In this document: piece by piece, positions 1-8,966 of the stretch | How the letters are laid out: each line of letters begins with the position of its first letter | Position numbering within the stretch: the first letter of the stretch is position 1 | Source of the DNA: JANMZO01 sp031383405 | GTDB lineage: Bacteria > Actinomycetota > Acidimicrobiia > Acidimicrobiales > JANYDT01 | Length of the DNA stretch: 64,000 bases | NCBI GenBank assembly: GCA_031383405.1 | Contig: JANMZO010000480.1 | Span: 21,697 to 85,696, forward strand | Direction: 5' to 3' | Position numbers and translations under genes: made by a program | Notes under the pieces: model-generated | Database searches by the model: none | What the model was told of the DNA's origin: nothing | Seen by the model: only the letters and a program-made list of their open reading frames with translations

Positions 1-510
1 GAGGGCGATTGCTCCTATCGGCCGCGTCCCCTCCGGCACCCCGAGATTCGCAAGCATGGCGGCTTCATTACGGAAAATGCCGAAGAACAATGCCCCGAGT
101 CCTTCGTTGACCACCGCATAGAGCAGGGCCATTCCGGCCATCCCCGTGTCAATGAACCAATACGGAACGGGCCAGGCATCTTCACTCTCACCAAGCCCGG
201 CCGGGGCCTTGTCGGGTTGTGAGTACCGGTGCAGGTACGCCGCTGCATCGGCGAGCGGTAACACGATCACCGGGGCGCCAAGCAGACCCGGCCAGCGGAA
301 GTTCGCACGTTCGTTCGCGGGGAGCGAGTGCTCCCAGAACCTTTCCGTATCAGGTCCTTCAAGCACCAGGAAATCAATTCCTTGGGAAAATCCGGCACTC
401 GGAACGCGTCGGGCCTGATTCAGCATCCGATCCAGAACCTCCCGGGAAACGGGGTCGGGCCGGAAATCCCGGACCATCCTGCGGCGAGCTACGAGGTCGT
501 TCCAGTCCAC
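1..510 (-). CDS. nitroreductase family protein, C-terminus beyond the window
   Basis: The reading frame runs off the left edge, so the C-terminal part is missing. The visible N-terminus has the FMN-phosphate-binding motif RRRMVRDF typical of nitroreductase-family flavoproteins, followed by RRVPSAGFSQGIDFLV and, further on, GMAGMALLYAVVNEGLGALFFG, which is the family's helix with the conserved Glu-Gly-Leu-Gly turn. Such proteins bind FMN and reduce nitro compounds, quinones or related substrates with NAD(P)H; the actual substrate cannot be read here. The start chosen is GTG at 510, just before DWNDLVARRRM, which fits family length. An ATG at 585, 75 bases upstream in frame and preceded by an AGGTGA, is the alternative. 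It would collide with the start of the divergent gene at 584. Confidence 0.8.
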   Translation of the reverse strand, partial: MDWNDLVARRRMVRDFRPDPVSREVLDRMLNQARRVPSAGFSQGIDFLVLEGPDTERFWEHSLPANERANFRWPGLLGAPVIVLPLADAAAYLHRYSQPDKAPAGLGESEDAWPVPYWFIDTGMAGMALLYAVVNEGLGALFFGIFRNEAAMLANLGVPEGTRPIGAIAL

Positions 511-583
511 TCCGAGAACGTAGCCGTTCCGACCGACCGCAATTCCATTAAAGGTGCGGGTCCAACTCGCCGATCTTTCAGAC

Positions 584-1006
584 ATGAACCGGGTCTCACC
601 TCTTCACGCCCGACGCACGGCCGGCCGAATTCTCTTCTTCGTCGCCGCCCCACTTTGCGTGTTTGCGTCGGCCGGACACGCACTCGCCACCGATCAGATC
701 CCGCCGCCGGCGCCGGCGGCGGCGACAATCGCCAAACAGTCCCCCGCTGTACCGCCAACGTCCACTCTCGCAACAGCAGTGCCGGCAAAGCTTGCACAAA
801 CGAACCCGGTGAAGACCGGCGACACATCGACCGGCGAGACATCGGCCGACGTCCCGATTCCCACCGGCGCGAATCCTTCGGAAACGGCCGGGCCCGCTCT
901 CGCCACCACTGGCATGATCAGCCAGGACGTCCTGTACAGCGGCCTCGCGTTGCTCGCCGTCGGCGTCGGTTTGCTCCTCGGTGTGAGCGAGGAAAAATCG
1001 CGGTAG
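584..1006 (+). CDS. secreted low-complexity protein with a LATTG (sortase E-like) sorting signal
   Basis: This 140-aa protein has an N-terminal signal peptide (basic start, hydrophobic stretch ILFFVAAPLCVFA, probable AxA cleavage at HALA/TD). A mature region of about 90 residues rich in Pro, Ala, Thr and Ser follows, then LATTG, a hydrophobic helix (VLYSGLALLAVGVGLLLGV) and a short charged tail SEEKSR. LPXTG or LAXTG plus hydrophobic helix plus charged tail is the cell-wall sorting layout; LAXTG is the pentapeptide preferred by actinobacterial class E sortases. No catalytic domain is visible, so it may be a short wall stalk or simply a membrane-anchored protein. A GTG at 554 is an alternative start but lengthens the region before the signal peptide. 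No sortase gene is in the window. Confidence 0.65.
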   Translation: MNRVSPLHARRTAGRILFFVAAPLCVFASAGHALATDQIPPPAPAAATIAKQSPAVPPTSTLATAVPAKLAQTNPVKTGDTSTGETSADVPIPTGANPSETAGPALATTGMISQDVLYSGLALLAVGVGLLLGVSEEKSR

Positions 1007-1110
1007 CAGCTACGACATCAGAGGAGCGCAGTCAGCCGCAGCACCAACCAGGCCCGTCACCACCCACGGTCCGAGGCGCAGCGGCACCCGGCGACCACGC
1101 CTCATTGCGC

Positions 1111-2634
1111 CTAATTGGCGATTGCGCCGATGAAACTGGAGAGATCGACGAGCTTCGTTACCAGGGCCGGGTAAACGCCGACGGCCATAACGCCCGCGAT
1201 ACAAAGACCCATCGCGAGCGTAAGCGAGGCCGGAATACGGATGGGCGTGCGGTCGCCGTCGGGAACCGGACGCATCCACATTTCCCGCATGATGCCGGCG
1301 TAGTAGTAGAACGCGATGACCGAGTTGACTGCTGCGATCACCGCGAGTCCCACGGCCCACGGGGTGCCCGCATCCATCAGCGACTTGAAGACGAAGAACT
1401 TCGCCCAGAAGCCACCGAACGGCGGAATACCCGCGAGCGAAAACATGAAGATTGTCATAGCCACGGCTGGAACCGGCGCGTAGCTCAGCAGCCCGCCATA
1501 GGAGCTGATCTCGCCGGACCGGGTCTTGCGGGCCACGATGATCACGATCGAGAACGCTCCAAGGTTCATCACGGCGTAGACGATCAGATAGGTCACGATA
1601 GCGTCGAATGAACTGCGTGCGGCCGACTCGTTGGCATTCGCAATAGCGAACGGCGCAAGGATGAACCCGGCCTGCGCTATCGACGAATACGCGAGCATAC
1701 GGACGATGTTCGTTTGCTTCAACGCAATCAGGTTGCCGACAATCATCGTTGCGACAGCCAACACCCAGAACACCGGCTGCCAGACGTCTGAGCGTCCGAA
1801 GAAACCGACGTAGATCAACTGCATCAGGGCCACGAACCCGGCGGCCTTCGACGCAACCGACAGGAACGCGGTGACCGGAGTAGGCGCGCCTTCATAGGTA
1901 TCGGGCGCCCACTGATGGAACGGTACCGCCGAAACCTTGAAGGCGAAGCCGACGATGATCAAGAAGATCCCGACGGTGAGGATCGGCGGTGTGGAACCCG
2001 ACCGCACGGTGGCTGCGATGTCGGTGAGCAACGTGGCTCCGGTTACGCCGTAGACCAGCGACATACCGTAGAGCATCACGGCCGACGCGACGACACCGAG
2101 CAGGTAGTACTTCATCGCCGCCTCGTTGGACTTCGGGTCACGCTTTCGCCAACCAGCCAGCAGATACGCCGGGATCGACATTGTTTCCAGAGCGATGAAG
2201 ATCGTGATCAGATCACGAGAGGAGCACATGACAACCATGCCGAGCAGCGAACACACGAGGAGAAAGCTGAACTCGCCCTCGTAATAGTCGCCTTCCGACA
2301 CGTAAAGCGAGGACAGCAGCAACACGATGTAACCACTCAGCAGAAACATCGCCTTGAGGAGCAACGCGTAGTTGTCGACGACGTATCCGCCGCCGAACAA
2401 CGAACGGTCCTGACCGTTGACAGCGAGGGTCAGCAGCGGGATGCCGGCGAGAGCGACGCCGATACCGGCGATGGTCGTAATCCAGAACTTCCGGGTTTCG
2501 TCGAGGAACAGATCGATGATCAGGATCGCGACAGCAACGACGGTGAGAGCAATTTCGGGCGCTATTGCGTGGAGATCGACATGGGGGGCGTCGAACTTGG
2601 CAGCGCCAAGCACACCCGCAAGTGTTGCGAGCAT
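1111..2634 (-). CDS. nuoN: NADH-quinone oxidoreductase subunit N, second (11-subunit) complex I
   Basis: About 507 aa, a multi-helix antiporter-like proton-pumping subunit of complex I. Recognisable segments are SSRDLITIFIALETMSIPAYLLAG, the lysine-containing VSAVPFHQWAPDTYEGAPTPVTAFLS, and QTNIVRMLAYSSIAQAGFIL. The ATG at 2634 gives a normal NuoN N-terminus; the open frame extends further upstream into nuoM but without NuoN-like sequence. The start lies 8 bases after the nuoM stop, with the nuoM stop inside the TAGGAA ribosome-binding stretch. It is the last gene of the long respiratory run and ends 105 bases from the convergent wall-protein gene. I saw no clear hairpin terminator between them. 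Confidence 0.95.
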   Translation of the reverse strand: MLATLAGVLGAAKFDAPHVDLHAIAPEIALTVVAVAILIIDLFLDETRKFWITTIAGIGVALAGIPLLTLAVNGQDRSLFGGGYVVDNYALLLKAMFLLSGYIVLLLSSLYVSEGDYYEGEFSFLLVCSLLGMVVMCSSRDLITIFIALETMSIPAYLLAGWRKRDPKSNEAAMKYYLLGVVASAVMLYGMSLVYGVTGATLLTDIAATVRSGSTPPILTVGIFLIIVGFAFKVSAVPFHQWAPDTYEGAPTPVTAFLSVASKAAGFVALMQLIYVGFFGRSDVWQPVFWVLAVATMIVGNLIALKQTNIVRMLAYSSIAQAGFILAPFAIANANESAARSSFDAIVTYLIVYAVMNLGAFSIVIIVARKTRSGEISSYGGLLSYAPVPAVAMTIFMFSLAGIPPFGGFWAKFFVFKSLMDAGTPWAVGLAVIAAVNSVIAFYYYAGIMREMWMRPVPDGDRTPIRIPASLTLAMGLCIAGVMAVGVYPALVTKLVDLSSFIGAIAN

Positions 2635-2642
2635 GGTCGTTC

Positions 2643-4166
2643 CTACCCGAAGACCTTCGTCAGCACCTGGACGGCCGGGTCGGTGACGTTGAACATGAGC
2701 TTCGGCCAGAGACCGAACACGACTATGCCAATGAGGAGAGGGGTCCAGGCGAGCCATTCGTGCGTGGTCACATCATCGAACTCATGACCCTCCCACTCAC
2801 TCTTTTGCGTACCGAAGGCGGTCCGCTGGTAGAGCCAGAGCAGGTAGCCGGCAGCGAACACGGTTCCGACCGCGGCGACAACCATAAGCGTGCGGAACAA
2901 GGCGACATTCAGCGCGGGGGCCGGCTGATATGTGGCCATGATCGCCGGGAACTCACCCCAGAAGCCGGCGAGACCGGGCAGACCGAGCGATGCCATCGAA
3001 GCGAAACCGAGTATCCAACCGAGACGGGGCATGGTCTGCAGCATGCCACCCATTCGATTGATCTCGAGGGTGTGGAAGCGTTCCTTCACCGAACCGGCGC
3101 AGAAGAACAGCATGCCGGTGATGAGTCCGTGGGCGACCATGCCGAAGAGTGCAGCATTGATGCCGAAGCTCGTGAGCGTCGAGATGCCGAGCATCACATA
3201 GCCCATGTGCGCGACCGAGGAAAAGGCAATCAGCCGTTTCATATCGGTCTGGGCCAGACAGCCGAGCGCTCCGTAGATGATTCCGATCGCAGCCAGGATG
3301 CCGATGACGGGAGCCCAGGTCTTTGCCGCTTCGGGGAGGATCGGAATTGCGATCTTTATGAAACCGAACGTGCCGAGCTTCAGGAGGACGGCAGCCAGGA
3401 TGACGGAGCCAACCGTCGGTGCCTCGGTGTGCGCGTCTGGCAACCACGTATGGAACGGGAACATCGGGACCTTGACCGCAAAGCCCATGAAGATACCTCC
3501 AAAGATCAGCGTCTGCGTGTTCTTCGGGATACTTGCGTTGGCCACGTTGGCCGTGAGTTCAGCGATGTCGAACGTGCGGCCGGCCTTGAAGTAGAGCGCC
3601 AGGAAGCCCAGAAGCATGAACGCCGAACCGAACATCGTGTAGAGGAAGAACTTGATCGAGGCGTACTGCCGGTTCGGCCCGCCCCACACGCCAATGAGGA
3701 AATACATCGGGAGCAGTGTGAGTTCGAAGAAGACAAAGAACAGGATGAGGTCCTGGGCGACGAACACACCGTTCATGCCCACTTCGAGCAACAGCATCAG
3801 GGCGAGAAGGGCCTTGGGGTTGTGGGGTTCGGGCCAGTGGTCCCAGGAGTAGATGATGCAGAGAACAATCACCACGGTCGACAGCAGCAGCATAGGGAGG
3901 CCCATGCCATTGAGGCCGATGTGGTAGCGCGAGTTGATGACTTCGATCCAGCTCTTGTTCTGGACGAACTGGTTTTCGCCCGCTTTGTCAAAATTGAAAT
4001 AGGTCGCCGCCACGACCGTCATGGCCATCGTCGCGAGAGCAAACCCGAGCCCGACGGTCTTTTGACTCGACTCATCATCGCGTGGCATGAGTGCGACGGC
4101 GATAGAGCCGAGTAGCGGCAGAAAGATGATGAGGGTGAGGCCCCAGTTGTTGACAAAACTTTCCAT
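2643..4166 (-). CDS. nuoM: NADH-quinone oxidoreductase subunit M, second complex I
   Basis: 507-aa antiporter-like membrane subunit of the proton-pumping arm. Characteristic segments include LILFFVFFELTLLPMYFLIG, the loop PMFPFHTWLPDAHTEAPTVGS and QTDMKRLIAFSSVAHMGYVM, which carry the conserved Lys and Glu residues of the proton path. It shares its highly conserved core with the other nuoM at 14535-16202, but it is shorter and lacks that copy's long C-terminal tail. Seventeen bases separate it from nuoL upstream; nuoN follows. Length is normal for the family. Confidence 0.96.
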   Translation of the reverse strand: MESFVNNWGLTLIIFLPLLGSIAVALMPRDDESSQKTVGLGFALATMAMTVVAATYFNFDKAGENQFVQNKSWIEVINSRYHIGLNGMGLPMLLLSTVVIVLCIIYSWDHWPEPHNPKALLALMLLLEVGMNGVFVAQDLILFFVFFELTLLPMYFLIGVWGGPNRQYASIKFFLYTMFGSAFMLLGFLALYFKAGRTFDIAELTANVANASIPKNTQTLIFGGIFMGFAVKVPMFPFHTWLPDAHTEAPTVGSVILAAVLLKLGTFGFIKIAIPILPEAAKTWAPVIGILAAIGIIYGALGCLAQTDMKRLIAFSSVAHMGYVMLGISTLTSFGINAALFGMVAHGLITGMLFFCAGSVKERFHTLEINRMGGMLQTMPRLGWILGFASMASLGLPGLAGFWGEFPAIMATYQPAPALNVALFRTLMVVAAVGTVFAAGYLLWLYQRTAFGTQKSEWEGHEFDDVTTHEWLAWTPLLIGIVVFGLWPKLMFNVTDPAVQVLTKVFG

Positions 4167-4183
4167 GGCGTTTGGGGAGACTC

Positions 4184-6472
4184 CTAGACGAACAGGGCGA
4201 GGGCGAGGCCGATGATGCCAACACCACCGAGGAATAGAGCGGCGTAGTTTTGAACGCGACCGCTTTGGAGGATGCGAAGGACGCCGCCGCCTTCGCGGGC
4301 CGCTGATCCGGAGCCGTTGACGAGACCGTCGACAAGCCCCTGGTCAACAAACTTGTAGACGAGCTTGCCACTGGCGGCAGCCCCGGTCCCCACCGTGTTG
4401 ACCACTCCGTCGAGGACGTTTTGGTTGACCCAGTAGGCAGCTTTCGCAATCGGTCCCCGTATGGAACCAAAGACGACCCCGGTCCACAGGTGATCGAGGT
4501 AATACTTTTTCCTGAGGAGGTTGTGGAACCAGCGGGCCGGGGCAAAGCGACGGACTAACCCCAGGTCACCTTTCAGCACCCCGTAATAGACGGCCGAAGC
4601 CACAATGCCGCCGACGGCGAGAGCAATGGATGGGGCGGCAACGCTCCACGTGAACTCTCGGAGAAGCCCATTGTGAACGATTGATTCTTCAAAGACGCTG
4701 TTGGCGATGAAGTGCTCGAACCAATACTTACCCGGCCACTGCAGAAGGCCCACCAGCAGGGTTGGAATCGCCAGAAACACGAGCGGCGCAACAATCCACC
4801 AGTTCGACTCGTGTGGTCCGTCTTCCCCCCCGTGCGCGTCGCTGTGACCCGCATGCGCGTCGAGGGCCTCATGCACATCCTGGGTGTCGTGCGACACGTG
4901 CGTGTCGTGCTCATCTTGGACCTGTGCGTCTTGACCGTGGTCATCATGGGCCAAATGCAGACGGTTCTCGCCGAAGAACGTCTTGTACATAACCCGGGTC
5001 ATGTACGCGGCCGTGAGGAAGGCACCGACACAACCAGCCGCGAACGCGAAACCAAAGTGGTTCTCCTTCGCGTGCGTCAGGATTTCATCTTTGGAGAAGA
5101 AGCCCGAGAAAGGCGGAATTCCGGACAGCGCTAAATAACCCACGGTGAACGTACCAAACGTCCATTTCATCGATTTGCGCAATCCACCCATACGATCCAT
5201 CTCGAAAGAGTGGTGGCTACCGGAATGCGAGACCGAGCCAGCGGCCTGGAAGAGCAGCGCCTTGAAGAACGCGTGCGTGAAGAGGTGGAAGATCGCTCCG
5301 GCCCAGGCACCGACCGACAGGCCCATCACCATGTAGCCGAGCTGCGACACGGTCGAGTACGCAAGCACCTTCTTGATGTCGGTCTGCACAAACGCGAGGA
5401 GCGCAGCCATCACGATCGTGATCGAACCGATCCAGGCACCGAGATTCATACCGCCGGCGGCGATGGAAAAGCCTTTGAAGAACACGCCGTAGAGGCGACC
5501 GAACAGATACACACCGGCAACGACCATCGTGGCCGCGTGGATGAGCGACGACGCGGGAGTCGGTCCGGCCATGGCATCGGGCAACCAGGTATGGAGCGGG
5601 AACTGGGCCGACTTGCCGACGACGCCACTGAACAGGCAGCACGCCGAAACCAGCAGTAAGCCCTGTCTGATCCCACCGTTGAGGGCCAGTTCGTTGGTGT
5701 GCGCAATGTCGAATGTCTGACCCGAAGCCCAGAACAGGATGATGATACCTACGAGTAGACCGATGTCGCCGGTTCGGGTCGTCAGGAACGCCTTGACCGC
5801 GGCCGTGGAATTGTTGTTGTCCTCCCACCAGTGGCCGATGAGGAGGAACGAACACAGGCCCATCATCTCCCACCCGAAAAGCAGGCCGAGGGTCGTGGCA
5901 CTCTGAACCATCCACAACATGGCGCCGGTGAAGAGAGCGAGCGATGCGAAGTAATGCACGAACCTGCTGTCAGTGCGGAGGTACTCCCGCGAGAAGACGT
6001 GCACACAGAACGAAATGAAACTGACCACGAACAGCATCGCCACGGCGAAACCGTCGATATGGCTGCCCAGTTCGATCTTGACGTTGCCGTCGTTGTACCA
6101 GGTGATGATGTTGCGGACCGGCTCCCGGAGCATGACGGGTCCTGCTTCTTCCGCCGCCTTGACCGCAAAGCCCCTGCTCCCACCGAACGAAAGCGCCGCT
6201 TCCTCGGTTGCCCCCTCGGTCGTTTCGGCCTTGGTCGTGGCACCCTCATTCGATCCGACCTCAGCGGTGACTTCGGTGGTGACTTCGGAAGTGACGGCAA
6301 CCTTCTCACGCTGGTTCCACTGCACACCTGCGACGGTGGACAGGACGAGACAGGCGGTTACGGCCAACTGGCCGACCCACCAACCACCCTGCGGCAGCTT
6401 CTTGCCGACGAACAAAATTATGACGAAGGCCCCAACCATCAGGGCAGGCAGAATCCACGCGTTCTGGAGCAT
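4184..6472 (-). CDS. nuoL: NADH-quinone oxidoreductase subunit L, second complex I, with His/Asp-rich loop
   Basis: 762 aa, the distal antiporter-like subunit with the long lateral helix. Core motifs such as GWEMMGLCSFLLIGHWWE, AQFPLHTWLPDAMAGPTPAS and QTDIKKVLAYSTVSQLGYM are intact. It is about 110 aa longer than the other NuoL in the window (649 aa) because of two inserts. One is a Thr/Glu/Ala-rich loop at about residues 62-95. The other is a His/Asp-rich loop at about residues 505-555 (His-Asp-Asp-His, His-Asp-Thr-His and similar clusters), before the C-terminal transmembrane part. The second insert could bind metal or simply be a flexible polar loop. The function of the inserts is unknown. 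Confidence 0.95.
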   Translation of the reverse strand: MLQNAWILPALMVGAFVIILFVGKKLPQGGWWVGQLAVTACLVLSTVAGVQWNQREKVAVTSEVTTEVTAEVGSNEGATTKAETTEGATEEAALSFGGSRGFAVKAAEEAGPVMLREPVRNIITWYNDGNVKIELGSHIDGFAVAMLFVVSFISFCVHVFSREYLRTDSRFVHYFASLALFTGAMLWMVQSATTLGLLFGWEMMGLCSFLLIGHWWEDNNNSTAAVKAFLTTRTGDIGLLVGIIILFWASGQTFDIAHTNELALNGGIRQGLLLVSACCLFSGVVGKSAQFPLHTWLPDAMAGPTPASSLIHAATMVVAGVYLFGRLYGVFFKGFSIAAGGMNLGAWIGSITIVMAALLAFVQTDIKKVLAYSTVSQLGYMVMGLSVGAWAGAIFHLFTHAFFKALLFQAAGSVSHSGSHHSFEMDRMGGLRKSMKWTFGTFTVGYLALSGIPPFSGFFSKDEILTHAKENHFGFAFAAGCVGAFLTAAYMTRVMYKTFFGENRLHLAHDDHGQDAQVQDEHDTHVSHDTQDVHEALDAHAGHSDAHGGEDGPHESNWWIVAPLVFLAIPTLLVGLLQWPGKYWFEHFIANSVFEESIVHNGLLREFTWSVAAPSIALAVGGIVASAVYYGVLKGDLGLVRRFAPARWFHNLLRKKYYLDHLWTGVVFGSIRGPIAKAAYWVNQNVLDGVVNTVGTGAAASGKLVYKFVDQGLVDGLVNGSGSAAREGGGVLRILQSGRVQNYAALFLGGVGIIGLALALFV

Positions 6473-6480
6473 GTTCGACC

Positions 6481-6780
6481 TCAGCCTTTCATCTGCGAGA
6501 CGTCGGAAATGTCGATACTGCGACGGTTCCGGTAGATGAGTAGGACGATCGCGAGGCCGACACCGACTTCAGCGGCGGCCACCGCGATCGCAAACAGTGC
6601 GAATACGTGGCCGATGATGTTGTCGTTGCGAACCGAGAACGCGATCAGGTTCATGTTGACGGAGTTGATCATCAACTCAATCGACATGAGGACCAACACG
6701 GCGTTGCGACGGGCCAGTACGCCGTAGACACCACAGCAGAAGAGGAAGGCGGCAAGGATCAGAAACTGGTTGATCAACAT
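6481..6780 (-). CDS. nuoK: NADH-quinone oxidoreductase subunit K, second complex I
   Basis: 99 aa with three transmembrane helices, the normal NuoK length. The conserved acidic residues of the membrane proton path are visible in LMSIELMINSVNMNLIAFS (helix 2 Glu) and AVAAAEVGVGLAIVLLIYRN (helix 3 Glu). NuoK links the quinone-binding region to the antiporter-like subunits. It lies between nuoJ and nuoL with spacers of 8 bases on each side, consistent with one operon. Confidence 0.95.
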   Translation of the reverse strand: MLINQFLILAAFLFCCGVYGVLARRNAVLVLMSIELMINSVNMNLIAFSVRNDNIIGHVFALFAIAVAAAEVGVGLAIVLLIYRNRRSIDISDVSQMKG

Positions 6781-6788
6781 GGCAACGC

Positions 6789-7301
6789 TCAGTCCCTTCG
6801 GGCCACTACGACGGCGCCGACCAATGCGGCGAGCAGCAGGATCGACGTCACTTCAAACGGGACCAGGTACGTCGAAAAAATAGAGTCGGCCACCCGGGAT
6901 GTTGTGACCCCGGAAGCGCCGCTTGCCAACCCGTTCTGGAGGTCGAGCTTCTCCTTGCCGAAGGCATCGATCAGGAGTGCACCGAGACCGGCGAACAGAA
7001 AGAGCGCTACCGCAGCCGAGATCGCCCTCTGGTCGTTGTCGAGCTGCTGCTCTTTGCCGATCGGAGCCCGGGTGAGCATGATCCCGAAGAGGATGAGCAC
7101 CATGATCGCACCCACGTACACGAGAATCTGGACCACAGCCACAAACTCGGCGGCGAGAAGGATGTACTGACCGGCCATACCGGACAGGACAATCACGAGA
7201 TACAACGCGGCATGCACCACATTTTTCGTGGTGACGAGTTTGACGGCCGATATGGCCATCGCCGCGGCCAGGAGGCCAAAGAAGAGGTTCTGTGCGAACA
7301 C
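6789..7301 (-). CDS. nuoJ: NADH-quinone oxidoreductase subunit J, second complex I
   Basis: 170 aa with five predicted membrane helices. It contains KNVVHAALYLVIVLSGMAGQYILLAAEFVAVVQILVYVGAIMVL in overlapping pieces typical of NuoJ, including the QxxVYVGAIMVLxLF stretch whose helix changes conformation during catalysis in known complexes. It starts at GTG 7301, eleven bases after the nuoI stop. Length is normal for actinobacterial NuoJ, which often carries a longer C-terminal half than the E. coli protein. Confidence 0.93.
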   Translation of the reverse strand: MFAQNLFFGLLAAAMAISAVKLVTTKNVVHAALYLVIVLSGMAGQYILLAAEFVAVVQILVYVGAIMVLILFGIMLTRAPIGKEQQLDNDQRAISAAVALFLFAGLGALLIDAFGKEKLDLQNGLASGASGVTTSRVADSIFSTYLVPFEVTSILLLAALVGAVVVARRD

Positions 7302-7312
7302 GGGTCGGCAGG

Positions 7313-7831
7313 CTACTTCTTCTTGGCGTCGGCCCCAACCTCAAGGGCCGGCTTGGTGGGGACAGTTTCCATCCACTCGCCAAGACGTGTCTTGTCGTGC
7401 AGAAGGTCCGCGATGGTCGGGGTCGAGTACTCGTATTCCGGGCTCCAGAACAGCGCGTCGAACGGACAGACTTCCACACAGATACCGCAGTACATGCAGA
7501 GGCTGTAGTCGATGTCAAAACGATCGAGAAGCTGCACCGTTCGGGGCTTGCCACCTTCTCGGCGGGGTGGGGCCTTGTCTTTATGACCTTCGATGTAGAT
7601 ACACCAGTCGGGACAACTGCGGGAGCAGAGCATGCACGCCGTGCAGTTCTCCTCCTTCAGGGCAATCACCCCGCGAGCCCGGGTTGGCGGGTCCTCACGG
7701 ACGTGCGGATACTGGACCGTCTGGTTTGGACGGAACAACTCCTTGATCGTGACGCCGAGGCCGCCGGTGAGGCTGCGGGCGATGTCGCCGACCTTGGAAT
7801 CGCGTAGCGCTCTCGGGAGTGGAAGAGGCAT
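7313..7831 (-). CDS. nuoI: NADH-quinone oxidoreductase subunit I, second complex I (2x[4Fe-4S])
   Basis: 172 aa. Two ferredoxin-type motifs are present, CTACMLCSRSCP and CMYCGICVEVCP, which bind clusters N6a and N6b that pass electrons towards NuoB. The ATG at 7831 overlaps the nuoH stop by one base (TGATG), the normal coupling in this operon; the frame stays open further upstream only as overlap with nuoH. In a complex lacking NuoEFG, NuoI is the likely surface at which the electron donor docks, as in photosynthetic NDH-1 and archaeal Fpo (family knowledge). A lysine-ending C-terminal tail (ADAKKK) follows the core. Confidence 0.95.
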   Translation of the reverse strand: MPLPLPRALRDSKVGDIARSLTGGLGVTIKELFRPNQTVQYPHVREDPPTRARGVIALKEENCTACMLCSRSCPDWCIYIEGHKDKAPPRREGGKPRTVQLLDRFDIDYSLCMYCGICVEVCPFDALFWSPEYEYSTPTIADLLHDKTRLGEWMETVPTKPALEVGADAKKK

Positions 7832-8925
7832 CAGAAGGCAACCTTCAAGACGGCGGTGACCATGATGTTCACGAGCGAAATCGGGATGAGGTACTTCCAC
7901 GCGATCGACTGCAGTTGATCCTCGCGGAAACGGGGGTAGCTGAAGCGGAACCAGAAGATGAGAAATGCCACGAACATCACCTTGGCGAAGAGGATTCCCG
8001 GGCCGAGAACGTTGGCGAGATTGTTGGCGACCCAGGCGTCTGGCATTGGAAGGTACCAGCCGCCGAGGAAAAGCGTTGCCGCGATCGCCGAGAGGGCGAA
8101 CGCCGAGGCGACCTCACCGAGGACGAACGACAGGAAGCGGAAGCCCGAGTACTCGGTCATGTATCCGGTAACGAGTTCGGATTCGGCGACCGGCATGTCG
8201 AAGGGGGCCTGTGTGAGTTCAGCTTGTGCGGCGATCATGAAGATCACAAACCCGACAAACTGCGTCGCGACGAACGGCATGCCGGCCAGGTTGAGACCGA
8301 AGATCTGGAACTGCTGCTGGGCGTGCACGATGTCCTGGAGGCTCATCGAACCCGCTTGGATAACGACACCAATGACGGCAAGCACCAGTGGGAGCTCGTA
8401 GGCAATGAGCTGGCCGGCGGCGCGGAGTGATCCCATGAGGGAGTACTTGTTGGCGCTCGCCCAACCGGCCATCAAGATGCCGAGCACACCTATCGATGAA
8501 ACCGCCAGGGCATAAAAAATTCCAACTTTGAGGTCGCTGATGACGAGGTCGGGACCAGCCGGAATAACGAGATAGAGCATGAACGTCGACATGACAACGA
8601 CGTACGGCGCCAACGAGAAGACCCACTTGTCGGCCTTCGCCGGGATGATGTCTTCCTTTTGGATGAACTTCACCGCGTCGCCGATGTTCTGGTACCAGCC
8701 GTGGAAACCTCCCGGGTCCATCGGGCCGAGGCGGGATTGCATGTGGGCCATCATCTTCAGCAGGAAGACATATCCAATCAGCAGGCCACCAACCGGAATG
8801 ACGACCAGAACTGACAAGAGCTTGACGCTCGTCCAGAACCAGTAGGCATTGAGCGTGAAGTCGGCAAGGACGGCTGCGTTCACGGATACCCTCGGGTCGA
8901 CGAGGGGCAAGCCGACGTCCGGCAA
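7831..8925 (-). CDS. nuoH: NADH-quinone oxidoreductase subunit H, second complex I
   Basis: 364 aa, about eight membrane helices, the subunit that forms much of the quinone chamber. Family signatures are MQSRLGPMDPGGFHGWYQNIGDAVKF and the acidic stretch AELTQAPFDMPVAESELVTGYMTEYSG, which carries the E-channel residues. It lies 41 bases after nuoD, the largest regular gap in this operon, and overlaps nuoI by one base. The protein is about 45 aa shorter than the NuoH of the 14-subunit operon because it lacks that copy's C-terminal extension. Confidence 0.95.
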   Translation of the reverse strand: MPDVGLPLVDPRVSVNAAVLADFTLNAYWFWTSVKLLSVLVVIPVGGLLIGYVFLLKMMAHMQSRLGPMDPGGFHGWYQNIGDAVKFIQKEDIIPAKADKWVFSLAPYVVVMSTFMLYLVIPAGPDLVISDLKVGIFYALAVSSIGVLGILMAGWASANKYSLMGSLRAAGQLIAYELPLVLAVIGVVIQAGSMSLQDIVHAQQQFQIFGLNLAGMPFVATQFVGFVIFMIAAQAELTQAPFDMPVAESELVTGYMTEYSGFRFLSFVLGEVASAFALSAIAATLFLGGWYLPMPDAWVANNLANVLGPGILFAKVMFVAFLIFWFRFSYPRFREDQLQSIAWKYLIPISLVNIMVTAVLKVAF

Positions 8926-8966
8926 ACCGGTGCAAGCGGAGGGGGGATCGAAACAAACGTCTTCAT

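Noticed and set aside
328..1611. Long plus-strand open frame of 427 codons
   Set aside because: It runs antisense to nuoN and through the wall-protein gene in another frame; the composition is Arg/His/Gly-rich as expected for a shadow frame in GC-rich DNA.
2565..4115. 516-codon plus-strand open frame antisense to nuoM, and similar long frames opposite nuoL and nuoD
   Set aside because: Charged, His/Glu/Arg-rich translations without any motif; they mirror membrane-protein codons on the other strand.
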